The notes under the pieces: model-generated
What the model was told of the DNA's origin: nothing
The model's input: only the letters and a program-made list of their open reading frames with translations
The model's database searches: none
Program-made: the position numbers and the translations under genes
Origin: a virus
DNA length: 37,863 bases
IMG/VR virus record: IMGVR_UViG_3300026097_000048
Span: 1 to 37,863 of that record
Reading direction: 5' to 3' (one strand)
In this document: positions 8,701 through 16,540 of the stretch, one piece after another
Position numbering within the stretch: the stretch's first letter is position 1
Layout of the letters: each line of letters begins with the position of its first letter

Positions 8701-11700
8701 TAAGTAAAGAGCTTAATGCGGCACTGAACGATTTGTTCATACCTAAATTACCTTTCTTTAGATTCTTCTTTGCAGCTTCATTTATTTTCTTAGCCGTAGT
8801 TAGCTTCTCAGCAAACTCAGCATTTTGAAAAACTTTTGCAGCGTAATCAAGCACATTATTAACCGCAGTCTCATTGTTTAAATTTACTTTTGAGATTCTA
8901 TTAATAACAGCCTTTGCTTGTGGAGAACTAATCTTTCCAGTACTAGACATTTGTCTTATTGACGTTATAATATCTTGTCTTCTTTTGTTTTGGTCTAGTC
9001 TAGCTTCTCTTGCGGCTCTTGCCTCTAGTCTTATTTGGTCTGTAAGTGCCTTAGCTTCATCAACAGTTACCATGGTCGGCTTCTCTCCTGTTATTTTCTT
9101 AGGAGAAGGGCCTCTTTTCTTTCCAAAAACTCCAGGGTCTTCAGCTTCCATTTGAGCTCTTTGCTCTGCTTCTGCCTGAACATCTGCTATCGCTCTAGCA
9201 TCAGATTCAATACTCAGCACAGTCTCAATGTTACTGGGCGTTGCCTTAGTGCTAGTTAAATCACTAAACTTAGCTTCCAAGTCAACAAGTGTTGGTGTTT
9301 TTACTATAGCTGAATCAGCTTTTAGTTTTTTAACCTTAGCCTCAGTATTGTTTGTTGTTATGAAATCAATAACCTCAGACAGTTCTATTCTATCTGTAAC
9401 ATCAACAGGTAACTCCCCCTCTCTTGCCAATGAGTTAGTCCATCCATCTTCAACAGATATACCATTGGGCTCTCCTGTACGCTCATCTACTGTGTCGTCT
9501 ATCCAGTATTTATCTATCTTGCTTTGCTTAGGTGTCTTGCCTGTTACTATCTTCCAGCTATCACTTGTGAATTTTAAACCAGCTAAATCTGCAAGACCAG
9601 AGCTCTCGAATAACTCTTCAGTGTTTACCTTTCCTTCCTTTATTCTTTTTGTCTCAATATCAATAGCCTCTGCAATCTCTCTTATATTCTCGCTATTATC
9701 AAGTATGTATCTTGTGTATTCTTGCTCTGTGATTCCTTCTTCTATATCTGCTTTCTTTCCTGCATTAACATCAATAACGCCTTTAAGGTAAACCTCCTCA
9801 GCTTTCCTTTTAGTCGGCTCTGATACCTCCTTTCCTGTGTTCTTGTTTACTATAGACTCAATCTTGCCATCCTCAGTAAAGTTTATTTGTGTACTTGTTG
9901 GTCTTCCTGTATTGGGAGAAGGCACTATAAACGGCTTTTCTATTGAAGGCATAGTAACAAAGTCTCTCTTTACTTCCTGAACTATCATGTCTCCCTCACC
10001 ATAATCCCACACAGGGTCGTCAATTAAACTCTGTGCTTCTTTCTTTGATGTAGCTGCAACAATCTTGTCAGTGACTTTATTTCTAACGTACCAATTACCT
10101 TGCTTACCATCAATCTCAAGGTCAGCTTTACCACCTCTATTGTCTATAATCTCAAAGTCATTCTTAGCCTCATTAGGGTCTTCAGGTAGTGTGTACTCTA
10201 CTTCCTCTTCTTGGACTTGACCTTCTGTGGTAGGTTCTTCTGCGAGGGGTACTTCTTCGACCACTTCTTCGCTAACTGCGGGTTGGTCGCGTAAAGGAAC
10301 CTCCTCTGTGCTTGGCTCTTGAACGGCATCTAGTTTCTCTTTATTAAGTTCATCTAATTTATCTATAATTTGCTTATCTGTAGGCTCAGTAATACCATCA
10401 TCAGCAAGAGCTTGTCTCGCCTCTTCATTTGTGGTCTCTACCTCAACGCCTTCATACTTAGCAGTGATATCATCTATTTGTTTTTCTATTGATGCTAATT
10501 TATTCTTAGCTATCTTAGTGTCATTTCCTTGTAGATTTTGTCTTTGAGTCTCTAGCTGAACGACTCTACCTCTATCTTCCTCAGTGAGCCCAGGTAAAGC
10601 CTCTTTTATTTTGTAATCAATAATAGCCTCTTTTCTTTTGCCTTCAACAAATCCCTTTAGGTCAGGGTCATTTGTTATTGTCATATCAATGGCTGCCATC
10701 TGCTCAGGCGTTGCTGTATCAATTACATCTTGTATAGTTCTCCTACTTACAACTTGGTCTTTTATTTTGTATACAGGTGCATTTAAAATACCTCTCGCTA
10801 CAGTTATTGGTGCTGTAGCTGCGCCAGCAACACCTTCTAAAACTATATCAGCCGCCTCCATCTCTTGTCCAACTACGCCCCTTGCTATGGCTTCTCCAGC
10901 AGAACCTCCCAGCATTTCCACTGCTCCACCTGTCGCTGCCCCTATTGCTTTGCTGGCTGCTTTTCTGGCAACAGTCGTTGTTAATTTGCCAGCTAAACCA
11001 CCTGTTAGTGCGTCAATAGCACCTATAGTAGCTCCTCTTGCAAGTGACTTGTTTCGTATTCTCTTTACAGCTTCTGGGTCTTGGAGTGTTTGTCTAATAC
11101 CATCTTTGTCAAAGGTCAATCCTTTGTCTTGTATCTCTTCTTTTAAAAATTCAGTATATGATAATCCTGTCTCTAGTGCGGTTGTCATTCCTCCTATAGC
11201 TCCAGATACAGCTCCAGTTGCTGCCGTTACACCTGCTCCAGGGCCAAGAGCAGCTCCTGCTAAAGCACCTGTTCCAGCACCTGTTAAAGCACCAACCCCT
11301 GCTCCTGCGGCTACCGCTGGGTTAAGCATTGCAAAAATTGATGATGTAAATACTTGGGGTATTACGCTTGGATTTTGACCCAATCCAAGAACAACTCCAA
11401 GAACACCTCCACCATTTTCTTCGTAAATTTTATTGAACTCAGTCATCTCATCAGACTGAGGCATAGAGTCCATTGTTTTTACAGACTCAATATATGCTTG
11501 TAAATTTTCATCAGAAATATCTTCTGACTGACCAAATATTTTTAAGGCATCATCAATGGTATCTGCTTGTGAAGCTCCTTGTACAGCAGCCCTATATATG
11601 TCACCCATATAGTCGGTAACAGTATTTTTACCAAAAGCTCTTTCAATAGCCGTTGGGGCTTCTGAGCTTTCAATCACTTCTACCTTTGGCTGCTCATCAA

Positions 11701-11992
11701 CCTGAGTTGGTTGCACCGATAAACCAGCCTCTGAAGGTAAAACCGAATCGTCTTTTTTTTTTAATTTTCCTTCTGATACCAACGAATCAAAACGCTCGCC
11801 ATATTTAGAACGCAAAACACCCTCATCCAATACACTTCCATTTGGAGTGACGTATTGAGATGCTGATATTTCTTCGCTCACTTGCAGTGTTAGCGTTCCA
11901 TTAGATACCAATTCATCAAATCTGCCCCCATATTTAGAGCGTAAAACTGATTCTTCTACTAAACTTCCGTTAGGAGTTAAATACTTGTCCAT
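5753..11992 (-). CDS. 2079-aa giant internal virion (ejection/cargo) protein
   Basis: The last and largest gene of the late operon. The N-terminus has a tandem motif (TPNGSLVEESVLRSKYG..RF at residues 4-25, and again at about 47-68). Residues about 195-290 are very Gly/Ala-rich and hydrophobic (GAGVGALTGAGTGALAG), with a second hydrophobic stretch near 330-400, both able to insert in membranes. A Pro/Glu/Val-rich acidic linker lies near 565-625 and long charged helices fill most of the middle. A last hydrophobic segment (ATYLALSQFFGTSL) lies near residue 1910. Size, position and membrane-active segments match the large ejected proteins of podoviruses (T7 gp16-like in role) and the cargo proteins of crAss-like phages. 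No peptidase or transglycosylase motif was seen. Confidence 0.65.
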   Translation of the reverse strand: MDKYLTPNGSLVEESVLRSKYGGRFDELVSNGTLTLQVSEEISASQYVTPNGSVLDEGVLRSKYGERFDSLVSEGKLKKKDDSVLPSEAGLSVQPTQVDEQPKVEVIESSEAPTAIERAFGKNTVTDYMGDIYRAAVQGASQADTIDDALKIFGQSEDISDENLQAYIESVKTMDSMPQSDEMTEFNKIYEENGGGVLGVVLGLGQNPSVIPQVFTSSIFAMLNPAVAAGAGVGALTGAGTGALAGAALGPGAGVTAATGAVSGAIGGMTTALETGLSYTEFLKEEIQDKGLTFDKDGIRQTLQDPEAVKRIRNKSLARGATIGAIDALTGGLAGKLTTTVARKAASKAIGAATGGAVEMLGGSAGEAIARGVVGQEMEAADIVLEGVAGAATAPITVARGILNAPVYKIKDQVVSRRTIQDVIDTATPEQMAAIDMTITNDPDLKGFVEGKRKEAIIDYKIKEALPGLTEEDRGRVVQLETQRQNLQGNDTKIAKNKLASIEKQIDDITAKYEGVEVETTNEEARQALADDGITEPTDKQIIDKLDELNKEKLDAVQEPSTEEVPLRDQPAVSEEVVEEVPLAEEPTTEGQVQEEEVEYTLPEDPNEAKNDFEIIDNRGGKADLEIDGKQGNWYVRNKVTDKIVAATSKKEAQSLIDDPVWDYGEGDMIVQEVKRDFVTMPSIEKPFIVPSPNTGRPTSTQINFTEDGKIESIVNKNTGKEVSEPTKRKAEEVYLKGVIDVNAGKKADIEEGITEQEYTRYILDNSENIREIAEAIDIETKRIKEGKVNTEELFESSGLADLAGLKFTSDSWKIVTGKTPKQSKIDKYWIDDTVDERTGEPNGISVEDGWTNSLAREGELPVDVTDRIELSEVIDFITTNNTEAKVKKLKADSAIVKTPTLVDLEAKFSDLTSTKATPSNIETVLSIESDARAIADVQAEAEQRAQMEAEDPGVFGKKRGPSPKKITGEKPTMVTVDEAKALTDQIRLEARAAREARLDQNKRRQDIITSIRQMSSTGKISSPQAKAVINRISKVNLNNETAVNNVLDYAAKVFQNAEFAEKLTTAKKINEAAKKNLKKGNLGMNKSFSAALSSLLNIPVEQLTNENIDEYNDFVSKFSSRKRTIPLQEANTLTMQANELYEKVFTPQEEVEVSPADSKVTKKAIASINSKDTDGEFLIENYSDFIQAKLNDIDTTTLFNLVEKLNKVKDAESQDIIDGVNEYAELRNELVNEANAVDVKLTAIDELSKDSASKYKQLKKKDFIDLTGKELEEAIVNMDNINNGFYTYPANNLMRTIESNRASKNVIPIIKNIDKSKLATASTRVYGKIKSALKKGKKSSILESVRSNPLNVIDDVYGNFKGRQISDNIFEKAATSLAKYESKMSNILAKVEQIEKGLYTNIRNEAKKKFEVTAYLLQKEYESNDNKKGTASANDFIDATVEDFNKDPSESNYGEGDIKILQEIKAENKTASEMFESFSPKEKKAIKEIEAIYQELSELAAYTATVVRGDGIELFNNYVHHKTSINKESDASDLLKQTNSILSPSTKSKAAISRTAGAKPIEFDPISTLIRSARYTLLDYNLTDQLKTINQTLTKIQDDIVNSPESTKMQKDAANALRSSFNEAIKNVLLSNFTEYNALTRAFDKARTVGYQAALASVPRAAAEYLSNLSYVMTASPKEFSSGVSKYGKWSFGQSGLDIVRNSGSKAFTKLYGDEKLAGSKAEASGFVRGKKGSARAKSEAGVAMEVLSMGVRPIAKVSSKIAENLISTPDKAISRPLFFGTFAAEFKNQTGNEIDFDKMSEGDKEYLIDNRDAIEKATRAADVAVQRAATTNSRMDVILKNQIRPDDATLSKVYKTMNSYMSRFAINEYTTARQGIASLLGSGEMSRSQGAATLVALNLRMATYLALSQFFGTSLNNALGFGDDEEDLVNDLKRGTVGSAVSLISRRTLGNAAMIPINIGIEKLNEEYGQELRDGKKYDPYKHSIVYSQVTPEKIYRNPAETITLTGLGPYQPIAKPIIRAIKTFGKFQNAKTKKDKRKYMDELLSLRSVTDALGATGMLPFYRDIRNAILAEEYKD
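11767..11989 (-). repeat. Intragenic duplication at the N-terminus of the giant virion protein
   Basis: Two copies of a roughly 42-codon unit with consensus Y(L/V)TPNGS..(E/D)E.VLRSKYG.RFD.LVS.G.L. The DNA has diverged more than the protein, so the duplication is old and kept by selection. The KYG..F..L..G pattern suggests a short winged or helical interaction module, possibly for docking to a portal or core partner. Confidence 0.65.
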
Positions 11993-12001
11993 ATATTTTT
12001 T

Positions 12002-13834
12002 TTATATTGGTATACCAAATTCATCTACTTGAGGCCCTGATTGTGTTTGAGCTCCAGGGCTTGATTGCGTTCCGCCTTGAGTATTATATATTCTTACTCT
12101 TTCATTTATAATGTTCTGAACATCTGATGATAATTTTGTGTTGTCTCCTTTGTACTTTATGTCATACAGCTGACCATCAATAGTCACCTTTATTGAGTCT
12201 CCAGTACCCAAACCTGGCTCATCCATAACCTCAACACTAACATCTGTAGTTATATCTAATAAAGAATTTTTAATAGCATCGTTAACTAATTGCCCTGCAT
12301 CCTCTGCGTTTTCACTTAACTCATTAAATTTCTGTTGTATAGTCCCTGACTTTTTATCGTTAGGATTAATAAGTGCTTGAGTAAACACAACTTCAGGCTT
12401 CTGAGTAAATCCTAAGCCTCTTGACGCTATTGACAATCTTTCAGGCACAGGAGAGAATCCACCTTCAGTTTTTTGAAAATTACTATAAGCAGAGCCGAAT
12501 GAGCCCATCCCTGGCGTTAAGTATCTTGATAATTCTTGACCAATAGTTCTTGAGTCTCTATCTCTTATGCTTATTTCTTCTACTCTTCTGCCTTTTGGCT
12601 CTTCAAAGTAAATAGATATTTTATCAGCACCTCTATCAACTTTCACTATCTTAGAGTTTATCCCTTTATCCTCGTTTAGCCTGTTGACATCTTCAATCCT
12701 ATCAGCTACAGCTGCTTCAAATTGAGCAGGGTTTCCTGATATAATTGTATCTATATCTTTCATATAGCCTATCTGCAATTCTTTACCCACTCTCTCTCCA
12801 TCACTTTGTCTTTCAGGAGCAAACTCAGCTCTTGCTGATTCCTGCTCATCTATCATGGCGTCAAACTGCTTACTTAAAGCGTCTTTAGCTACCGCCTCTT
12901 GCTTTGGAGTTAGCTTTGGAACTAATCTACCAGAAGATGGGTTAGCAGGGTCTGCAACCAAAAGTATTTTACTTGGGTCTTTCTCATCAGGGTTTCTTGT
13001 AAAACCATAAGCATCTCCAGACGGAGACAGTTTAACATAGTCAGTAAGTATACTACCTACATTTACTGAGTCAGTCATTAAGGAGTCAAGATATGTATTT
13101 TTAACCTTGTCATAATCAGCTAGGTTCTTTGGGCTCTCAAATGTCTTTACACCATTTCGCATTACAACCTCAGTCTTTTTGCCAAGAGCATCAACACCTG
13201 TCTTTAAATTACCAATAACATCATACTTATTAATCTTAGTATTTAATTGGTTTCTTAGAGACATTACGCTTGCAAAGTCATTAGGGTCTTTGCTTAGTCT
13301 CATAACGCCATCTTTTCCTTTAACTTTTTTACCAACACTAACTGTAAAATCAGTTGGGTTAATATAAAGCTCTGAGTTGCTAAAATTACCAAAGCCCTCA
13401 ATCTGCTCCATCAAGTATTGCTCTTGAGCAGCTGATACGCCTTCAGACAATCTTTTCATTTTCTCCTCAGCCTTTGCATTGTATTCCTTTACAAGACTAA
13501 AAGCCTCTGACGTACCGTCTGTTATGTTTTGACGCATAACATTGTAGTCTCTTAGCTTTAGCTGTCCTGACTTTAAAAGTCTGTCCTGCATAAGCCTTGC
13601 TTGCTGAGCGTTATTTGCATAAGTCAAGGCCCAAGAGTTTACACCTTGATGCTGACCTTGTGGTGCATCTGATAATGTTTTACCAAACTCCCTTGACGCA
13701 TCATCAATAGCCTGCTTCTTGTCCTCTCTTAGCTTTGCTTCATCTTGAAGCATGTCGGACATACTCTTTCCAATAGCAGCCCAATTTATTTCGTTTTCTA
13801 CATTACGCTCTGCGTAACCGTAATATGATGCCAT
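12002..13834 (-). CDS. 610-aa internal virion protein, unknown
   Basis: 610 aa, starting MASYYGYAERNVENEINWAA. The first roughly 150 residues are long charged helices (KSMSDMLQDEAKLREDKKQ and others), followed by a mixed region with beta character and a C-terminal tail rich in Gln, Ser and Gly (TQGGTQSSPGAQTQSG). There are no membrane segments and no enzymatic motif that I recognise. It lies between an Ala/Gln-rich core-like protein and the 2079-aa giant, with spacings of 3 and 9 bases. This is the place of the T7 gp15-type core or cargo protein. Confidence 0.55.
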   Translation of the reverse strand: MASYYGYAERNVENEINWAAIGKSMSDMLQDEAKLREDKKQAIDDASREFGKTLSDAPQGQHQGVNSWALTYANNAQQARLMQDRLLKSGQLKLRDYNVMRQNITDGTSEAFSLVKEYNAKAEEKMKRLSEGVSAAQEQYLMEQIEGFGNFSNSELYINPTDFTVSVGKKVKGKDGVMRLSKDPNDFASVMSLRNQLNTKINKYDVIGNLKTGVDALGKKTEVVMRNGVKTFESPKNLADYDKVKNTYLDSLMTDSVNVGSILTDYVKLSPSGDAYGFTRNPDEKDPSKILLVADPANPSSGRLVPKLTPKQEAVAKDALSKQFDAMIDEQESARAEFAPERQSDGERVGKELQIGYMKDIDTIISGNPAQFEAAVADRIEDVNRLNEDKGINSKIVKVDRGADKISIYFEEPKGRRVEEISIRDRDSRTIGQELSRYLTPGMGSFGSAYSNFQKTEGGFSPVPERLSIASRGLGFTQKPEVVFTQALINPNDKKSGTIQQKFNELSENAEDAGQLVNDAIKNSLLDITTDVSVEVMDEPGLGTGDSIKVTIDGQLYDIKYKGDNTKLSSDVQNIINERVRIYNTQGGTQSSPGAQTQSGPQVDEFGIPI

Positions 13835-13837
13835 ATA

Positions 13838-14626
13838 TTAAAAGTTTGATTGTCGTTCAGCCAGCTCTCTATCTGAAAGCCTTACACCTCCGAATGGTTG
13901 GTTTAGTTGAAATTGAGCCAGTAATTGTGGGTCGAAGAATCCATCAGCATAAGTACCTAAATTAGGTGTCATACCTCCTCCAAATGCTTGAGAAGCTCCA
14001 GCGTTTGCAGCACCTCTAATTTGCTCAGGACTTCCTTTAAATTTCTCAGCAGCTCTTACTGATGCGTTCTTAGAATACAATGGAACAAAGTCAAGTCCTT
14101 GCTGAACAAAAGACTGAACGCCTTGCATTGCTTGTTGCTGTGCTGCTTGCCTTGCTTCTTGTGCATCTCTTGCCGCTAACTGAGCTCCTTGTGCCTCTCC
14201 TAAGTCGAGTGACGCTAAGTTTTGAGCTATCCTTGCATCCTCTGCTGCTGCTGCTCTTTCAAGTCCCGCCATCTCTTGACCCATAGCTGAAGCTATTTGT
14301 CTCTGTCCTTGTTGCTGTGCTGCTTGAACTCTACCTGCTGTAGCTGCTGCCCCTCTTACATCACCTTCAACACCAGCCTGTAGTGCTTGTGCTCCTGACA
14401 TTAATAGGGCTTCTCTCTCAAGCTCGTAAGGTTCTTTCTGAATAGATAGTCCCTCAAGATAGTTTACGTCTAATCTTTTTCTTGCATCAGCCATGGCTTT
14501 GTCAGCTTCTTCCTCCGCTTTAGCTTGAAGTTTTTTCTGCTTAGACGCCTGAGCAAATGATTTTCCAGTTGTAGCTGCTGTTGTAGCTAACCCGATACCA
14601 GCTGCTATAGTTGTAAATGCCGCCAT
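13838..14626 (-). CDS. Ala/Gln-rich internal core protein (gp14-like in role)
   Basis: 262 aa. A hydrophobic Ala-rich N-terminus (AAFTTIAAGIGLATTAATTG) is followed by a long Ala/Gln/Glu coiled coil (about residues 28-175) and a Gly/Phe-rich C-terminus (FGGGMTPNLGTYADGFFDP). This is the usual make-up of T7 gp14-like ejection proteins. It is the first of three tandem internal virion genes. One base separates it from the GNAT gene upstream. Confidence 0.6.
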   Translation of the reverse strand: MAAFTTIAAGIGLATTAATTGKSFAQASKQKKLQAKAEEEADKAMADARKRLDVNYLEGLSIQKEPYELEREALLMSGAQALQAGVEGDVRGAAATAGRVQAAQQQGQRQIASAMGQEMAGLERAAAAEDARIAQNLASLDLGEAQGAQLAARDAQEARQAAQQQAMQGVQSFVQQGLDFVPLYSKNASVRAAEKFKGSPEQIRGAANAGASQAFGGGMTPNLGTYADGFFDPQLLAQFQLNQPFGGVRLSDRELAERQSNF

Positions 14627-14627
14627 A

Positions 14628-15038
14628 TTATAATACTTTTATCATTTCTTGGTTATAATTATCAGCCTTTATATATCCAACATCTTGATACGTCTCTATA
14701 AGGCTTTTATTTTTTATCAGAGCATAAACGTATTTAGCTCCTGAATTTTTACATACAGTAGTAAGTGAGTCAATTAAAAATGTAATTGCTTCTTTCCTAT
14801 TGTCTCTATCCTTGTATTCTACATTTGATATAATCCAATCAACCCAGCATACTTTTGAGTTGGTTATGTATACAAACCCAGCACATACAGGTGTGTCTCC
14901 ATCATAAACAATTAAACCACCATTACCATTGTGAGGAAGAAAATCTTTTTCAGGAGCAGTCCATCTCCATTGCTTCCACCATTTGACTAAAATTTCCTCA
15001 TAATCTCCATCATGAAGGGGTCTAATTTTAAATTCCAT
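14628..15038 (-). CDS. GNAT-family N-acetyltransferase
   Basis: 136 aa with a GNAT layout: strand 1 FKIRPLHDGDYEEI, central strands GGLIVYDGDTPVCAGFVYI and VCWVDWIISNVEYKDR, then helix, and the C-terminal AKYVYALIKNKSLIETYQDVGY (split here) typical of the acetyl-CoA-binding half (N-x-x-x-x-x-Y-x-x-x-G-Y). The Q/R-x-x-G-x-G/A loop is degenerate (YKDRDNRKEA). Such small GNATs recur in late operons of marine phages, where they may modify virion or host proteins. It has its own TAnnTTTG box. Confidence 0.65.
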   Translation of the reverse strand: MEFKIRPLHDGDYEEILVKWWKQWRWTAPEKDFLPHNGNGGLIVYDGDTPVCAGFVYITNSKVCWVDWIISNVEYKDRDNRKEAITFLIDSLTTVCKNSGAKYVYALIKNKSLIETYQDVGYIKADNYNQEMIKVL

Positions 15039-15045
15039 ATTGTAG

Positions 15046-15053
15046 CAAAGATA
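15046..15053 (-). promoter_or_regulatory. -7 promoter element TATCTTTG
   Basis: An exact match to the Bacteroidetes TAnnTTTG consensus on the minus strand, 7 bases upstream of the GNAT start (15038), in a 21-base gap. No clear -33 element was found, but it would fall inside the upstream gene. Confidence 0.5.
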
Positions 15054-15059
15054 CTAAAT

Positions 15060-15854
15060 TTAAGGATTACTTTTCATTACATCAGACTCAACAGCAAAAA
15101 GCTCAGTAGCAGATGTATCGTCATTTGTTATAACAAATTTGCAATAGTGACCAAGTATACCATTTGATTCACCGACCTGATTTTTAACAAACATTATATA
15201 AGACTCATTAGGCACAGGTGTTACTGCTCCAGATATGCTTGCGTCAAGAACTATGTTGTTGATACCATTAGGCAAGTCAACATTTATGCTTGTTACTACC
15301 CCTGCTAATTGTGGTGTATCATAAGGAGGTGTTGAGAAGTAAGCCACATCACCCACACTTAATATACTGCCTATGCTTGTTGTTAAAGCAAAGTTTATAG
15401 TAGGTGCTGATGTCGTTCCGCTCACACTGCTATTTCTGCCAATACCATTTACGGAGCGAAGTGAGTACTCGCCTTGTGATGCTGGAGTAGTTCCTGAGCT
15501 TCTTACATAAGCAAACCACGCACCTTCTTTTTTTACAAACCAAGGAGCCTCTATATATCCAGTAGTCTGTATGTCAGTCTCCATTGTTACATCCCAAGCA
15601 CTATCAGACTCTAAGTTTATCGTCTTAAATAGCTTGTTCTGTAATGGTGAGTCATTAAATACGCTTGTGACTTGCGAGCTAAATTGCTCTCCATAGAAGT
15701 TGTTTCTTGTCTCGTTGGTATTGTGTCTGTATAGGTTTCCTCCCTTAAAAGAGTATAGGTAATTATTCATTCCTATCATCCAGTCAGGATAAAAAGAATA
15801 AAACGAAGGCCAACCTTGTGCTGATTCGCTATAACTTAGTGTGTAATTTGGCAT
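15060..15854 (-). CDS. Virion protein, stump/needle-like
   Basis: 264 aa. The N-terminal part (residues about 10-95: GWPSFYSFYPDWM, then a LYRHNT segment, FYGEQF and KTINLESDSAWDV) is a pattern I associate with the C-terminal part of large podoviral stump/tail proteins that read out as WxSFxSYxP...NxFYG. The rest is beta-rich with Ser/Thr/Gly. No signal peptide. It may be a separate piece of the distal tail complementing the 1625-aa protein. It follows the modification genes but has its own promoter box. Confidence 0.55.
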   Translation of the reverse strand: MPNYTLSYSESAQGWPSFYSFYPDWMIGMNNYLYSFKGGNLYRHNTNETRNNFYGEQFSSQVTSVFNDSPLQNKLFKTINLESDSAWDVTMETDIQTTGYIEAPWFVKKEGAWFAYVRSSGTTPASQGEYSLRSVNGIGRNSSVSGTTSAPTINFALTTSIGSILSVGDVAYFSTPPYDTPQLAGVVTSINVDLPNGINNIVLDASISGAVTPVPNESYIMFVKNQVGESNGILGHYCKFVITNDDTSATELFAVESDVMKSNP

Positions 15855-15867
15855 AGTATCTTTTTTA

Positions 15868-15875
15868 CAAAATTA
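15868..15875 (-). promoter_or_regulatory. -7 promoter element TAATTTTG
   Basis: Exact TAnnTTTG match on the minus strand followed by TAAAAAA, 13 bases before the ATG at 15854. The same box plus A-rich leader occurs at 26961 and 30419. Confidence 0.55.
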
Positions 15876-15886
15876 CGAATTTAATC

Positions 15887-16540
15887 TTAATAGGTTAATC
15901 CTTGTATTTGAGGTTGAGGTGACTTGTGTTCAAGTCCAATGGTGTTATGTATAAGCACCTTCTTCTCATCCTTTATTGATAGCGGAAATAAAAACTGGTC
16001 TTGTGCGTGATTGTACCTTTCAATAGCAGCGTTCATCTTTGCTGTTATTCTTTCAAAGTCACTATGTTGCGTGTTATACATTATAAGACCGCCATAAAAT
16101 AGCTCTGCCTCACCGCACTCGTTTACGTTCCTTCTTATCTCACTTATCGTTGATACATACCTGTCGTAAGCCATTGAGTCATAGAACTCCCTGTAAACAG
16201 TCTTAGGATTCTTAAATGATAAGAATGGTTCGTCGCCAATGGTGTCAATTAAAGGTTGTATATGCTTGTTCTCAATAATGTATTTGTGGTCTACATATAT
16301 GACATGCTTTGTTCGAGGCTTAAAAGCCTTTAGTGTTTTGACATATTTTGACTGCCGAGTAGCTTTATATAGGTCATTCGTATGAGGGTAGTCCAAATAG
16401 ACAACTTTCCACCCCATATCTTTGCAGTGATTTTTAAATGACTCGTCTCTTAATGTAGTGACTACATAAGCCTCTGATATATCTGTTTTGTGAACTTTAT
16501 TAAAGTTACCTGTAACGCAAGTTACAACTGAGACAGCCAT
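15887..16540 (-). CDS. DUF616 (TOD1/MUCI70)-like glycosyltransferase
   Basis: 217 aa with a GT-A-like order of elements. Strand 1 is VSVVTCVTGNF, followed by a nucleotide-binding-type helix. SKYVKTLKAFKPRTKHVIYVDHK (split) puts Asp84 where DUF616 proteins have their D-G-x metal/sugar-nucleotide motif. FYGGLIMYNTQHSD at 148-161 and a YNHAQDQFLF block (177-186, the DQ pair) match the acceptor half. DUF616 members are predicted glycosyltransferases; plant members act on cell-wall polymers. It overlaps the preceding glycosyltransferase by 19 bases, so the two are made together. The likely target is the phage fibre; the sugar is unknown. Confidence 0.6.
   Translation of the reverse strand: MAVSVVTCVTGNFNKVHKTDISEAYVVTTLRDESFKNHCKDMGWKVVYLDYPHTNDLYKATRQSKYVKTLKAFKPRTKHVIYVDHKYIIENKHIQPLIDTIGDEPFLSFKNPKTVYREFYDSMAYDRYVSTISEIRRNVNECGEAELFYGGLIMYNTQHSDFERITAKMNAAIERYNHAQDQFLFPLSIKDEKKVLIHNTIGLEHKSPQPQIQGLTY

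Noticed and set aside
9228-9791. 187-aa plus-strand frame
   Set aside because: Antisense to a continuous, well-supported minus-strand gene and lacks any recognisable feature.
10638-11378. 246-aa plus-strand frame
   Set aside because: Antisense of the Gly/Ala-rich part of the 2079-aa gene; Ala/Pro/Thr composition is a shadow effect.
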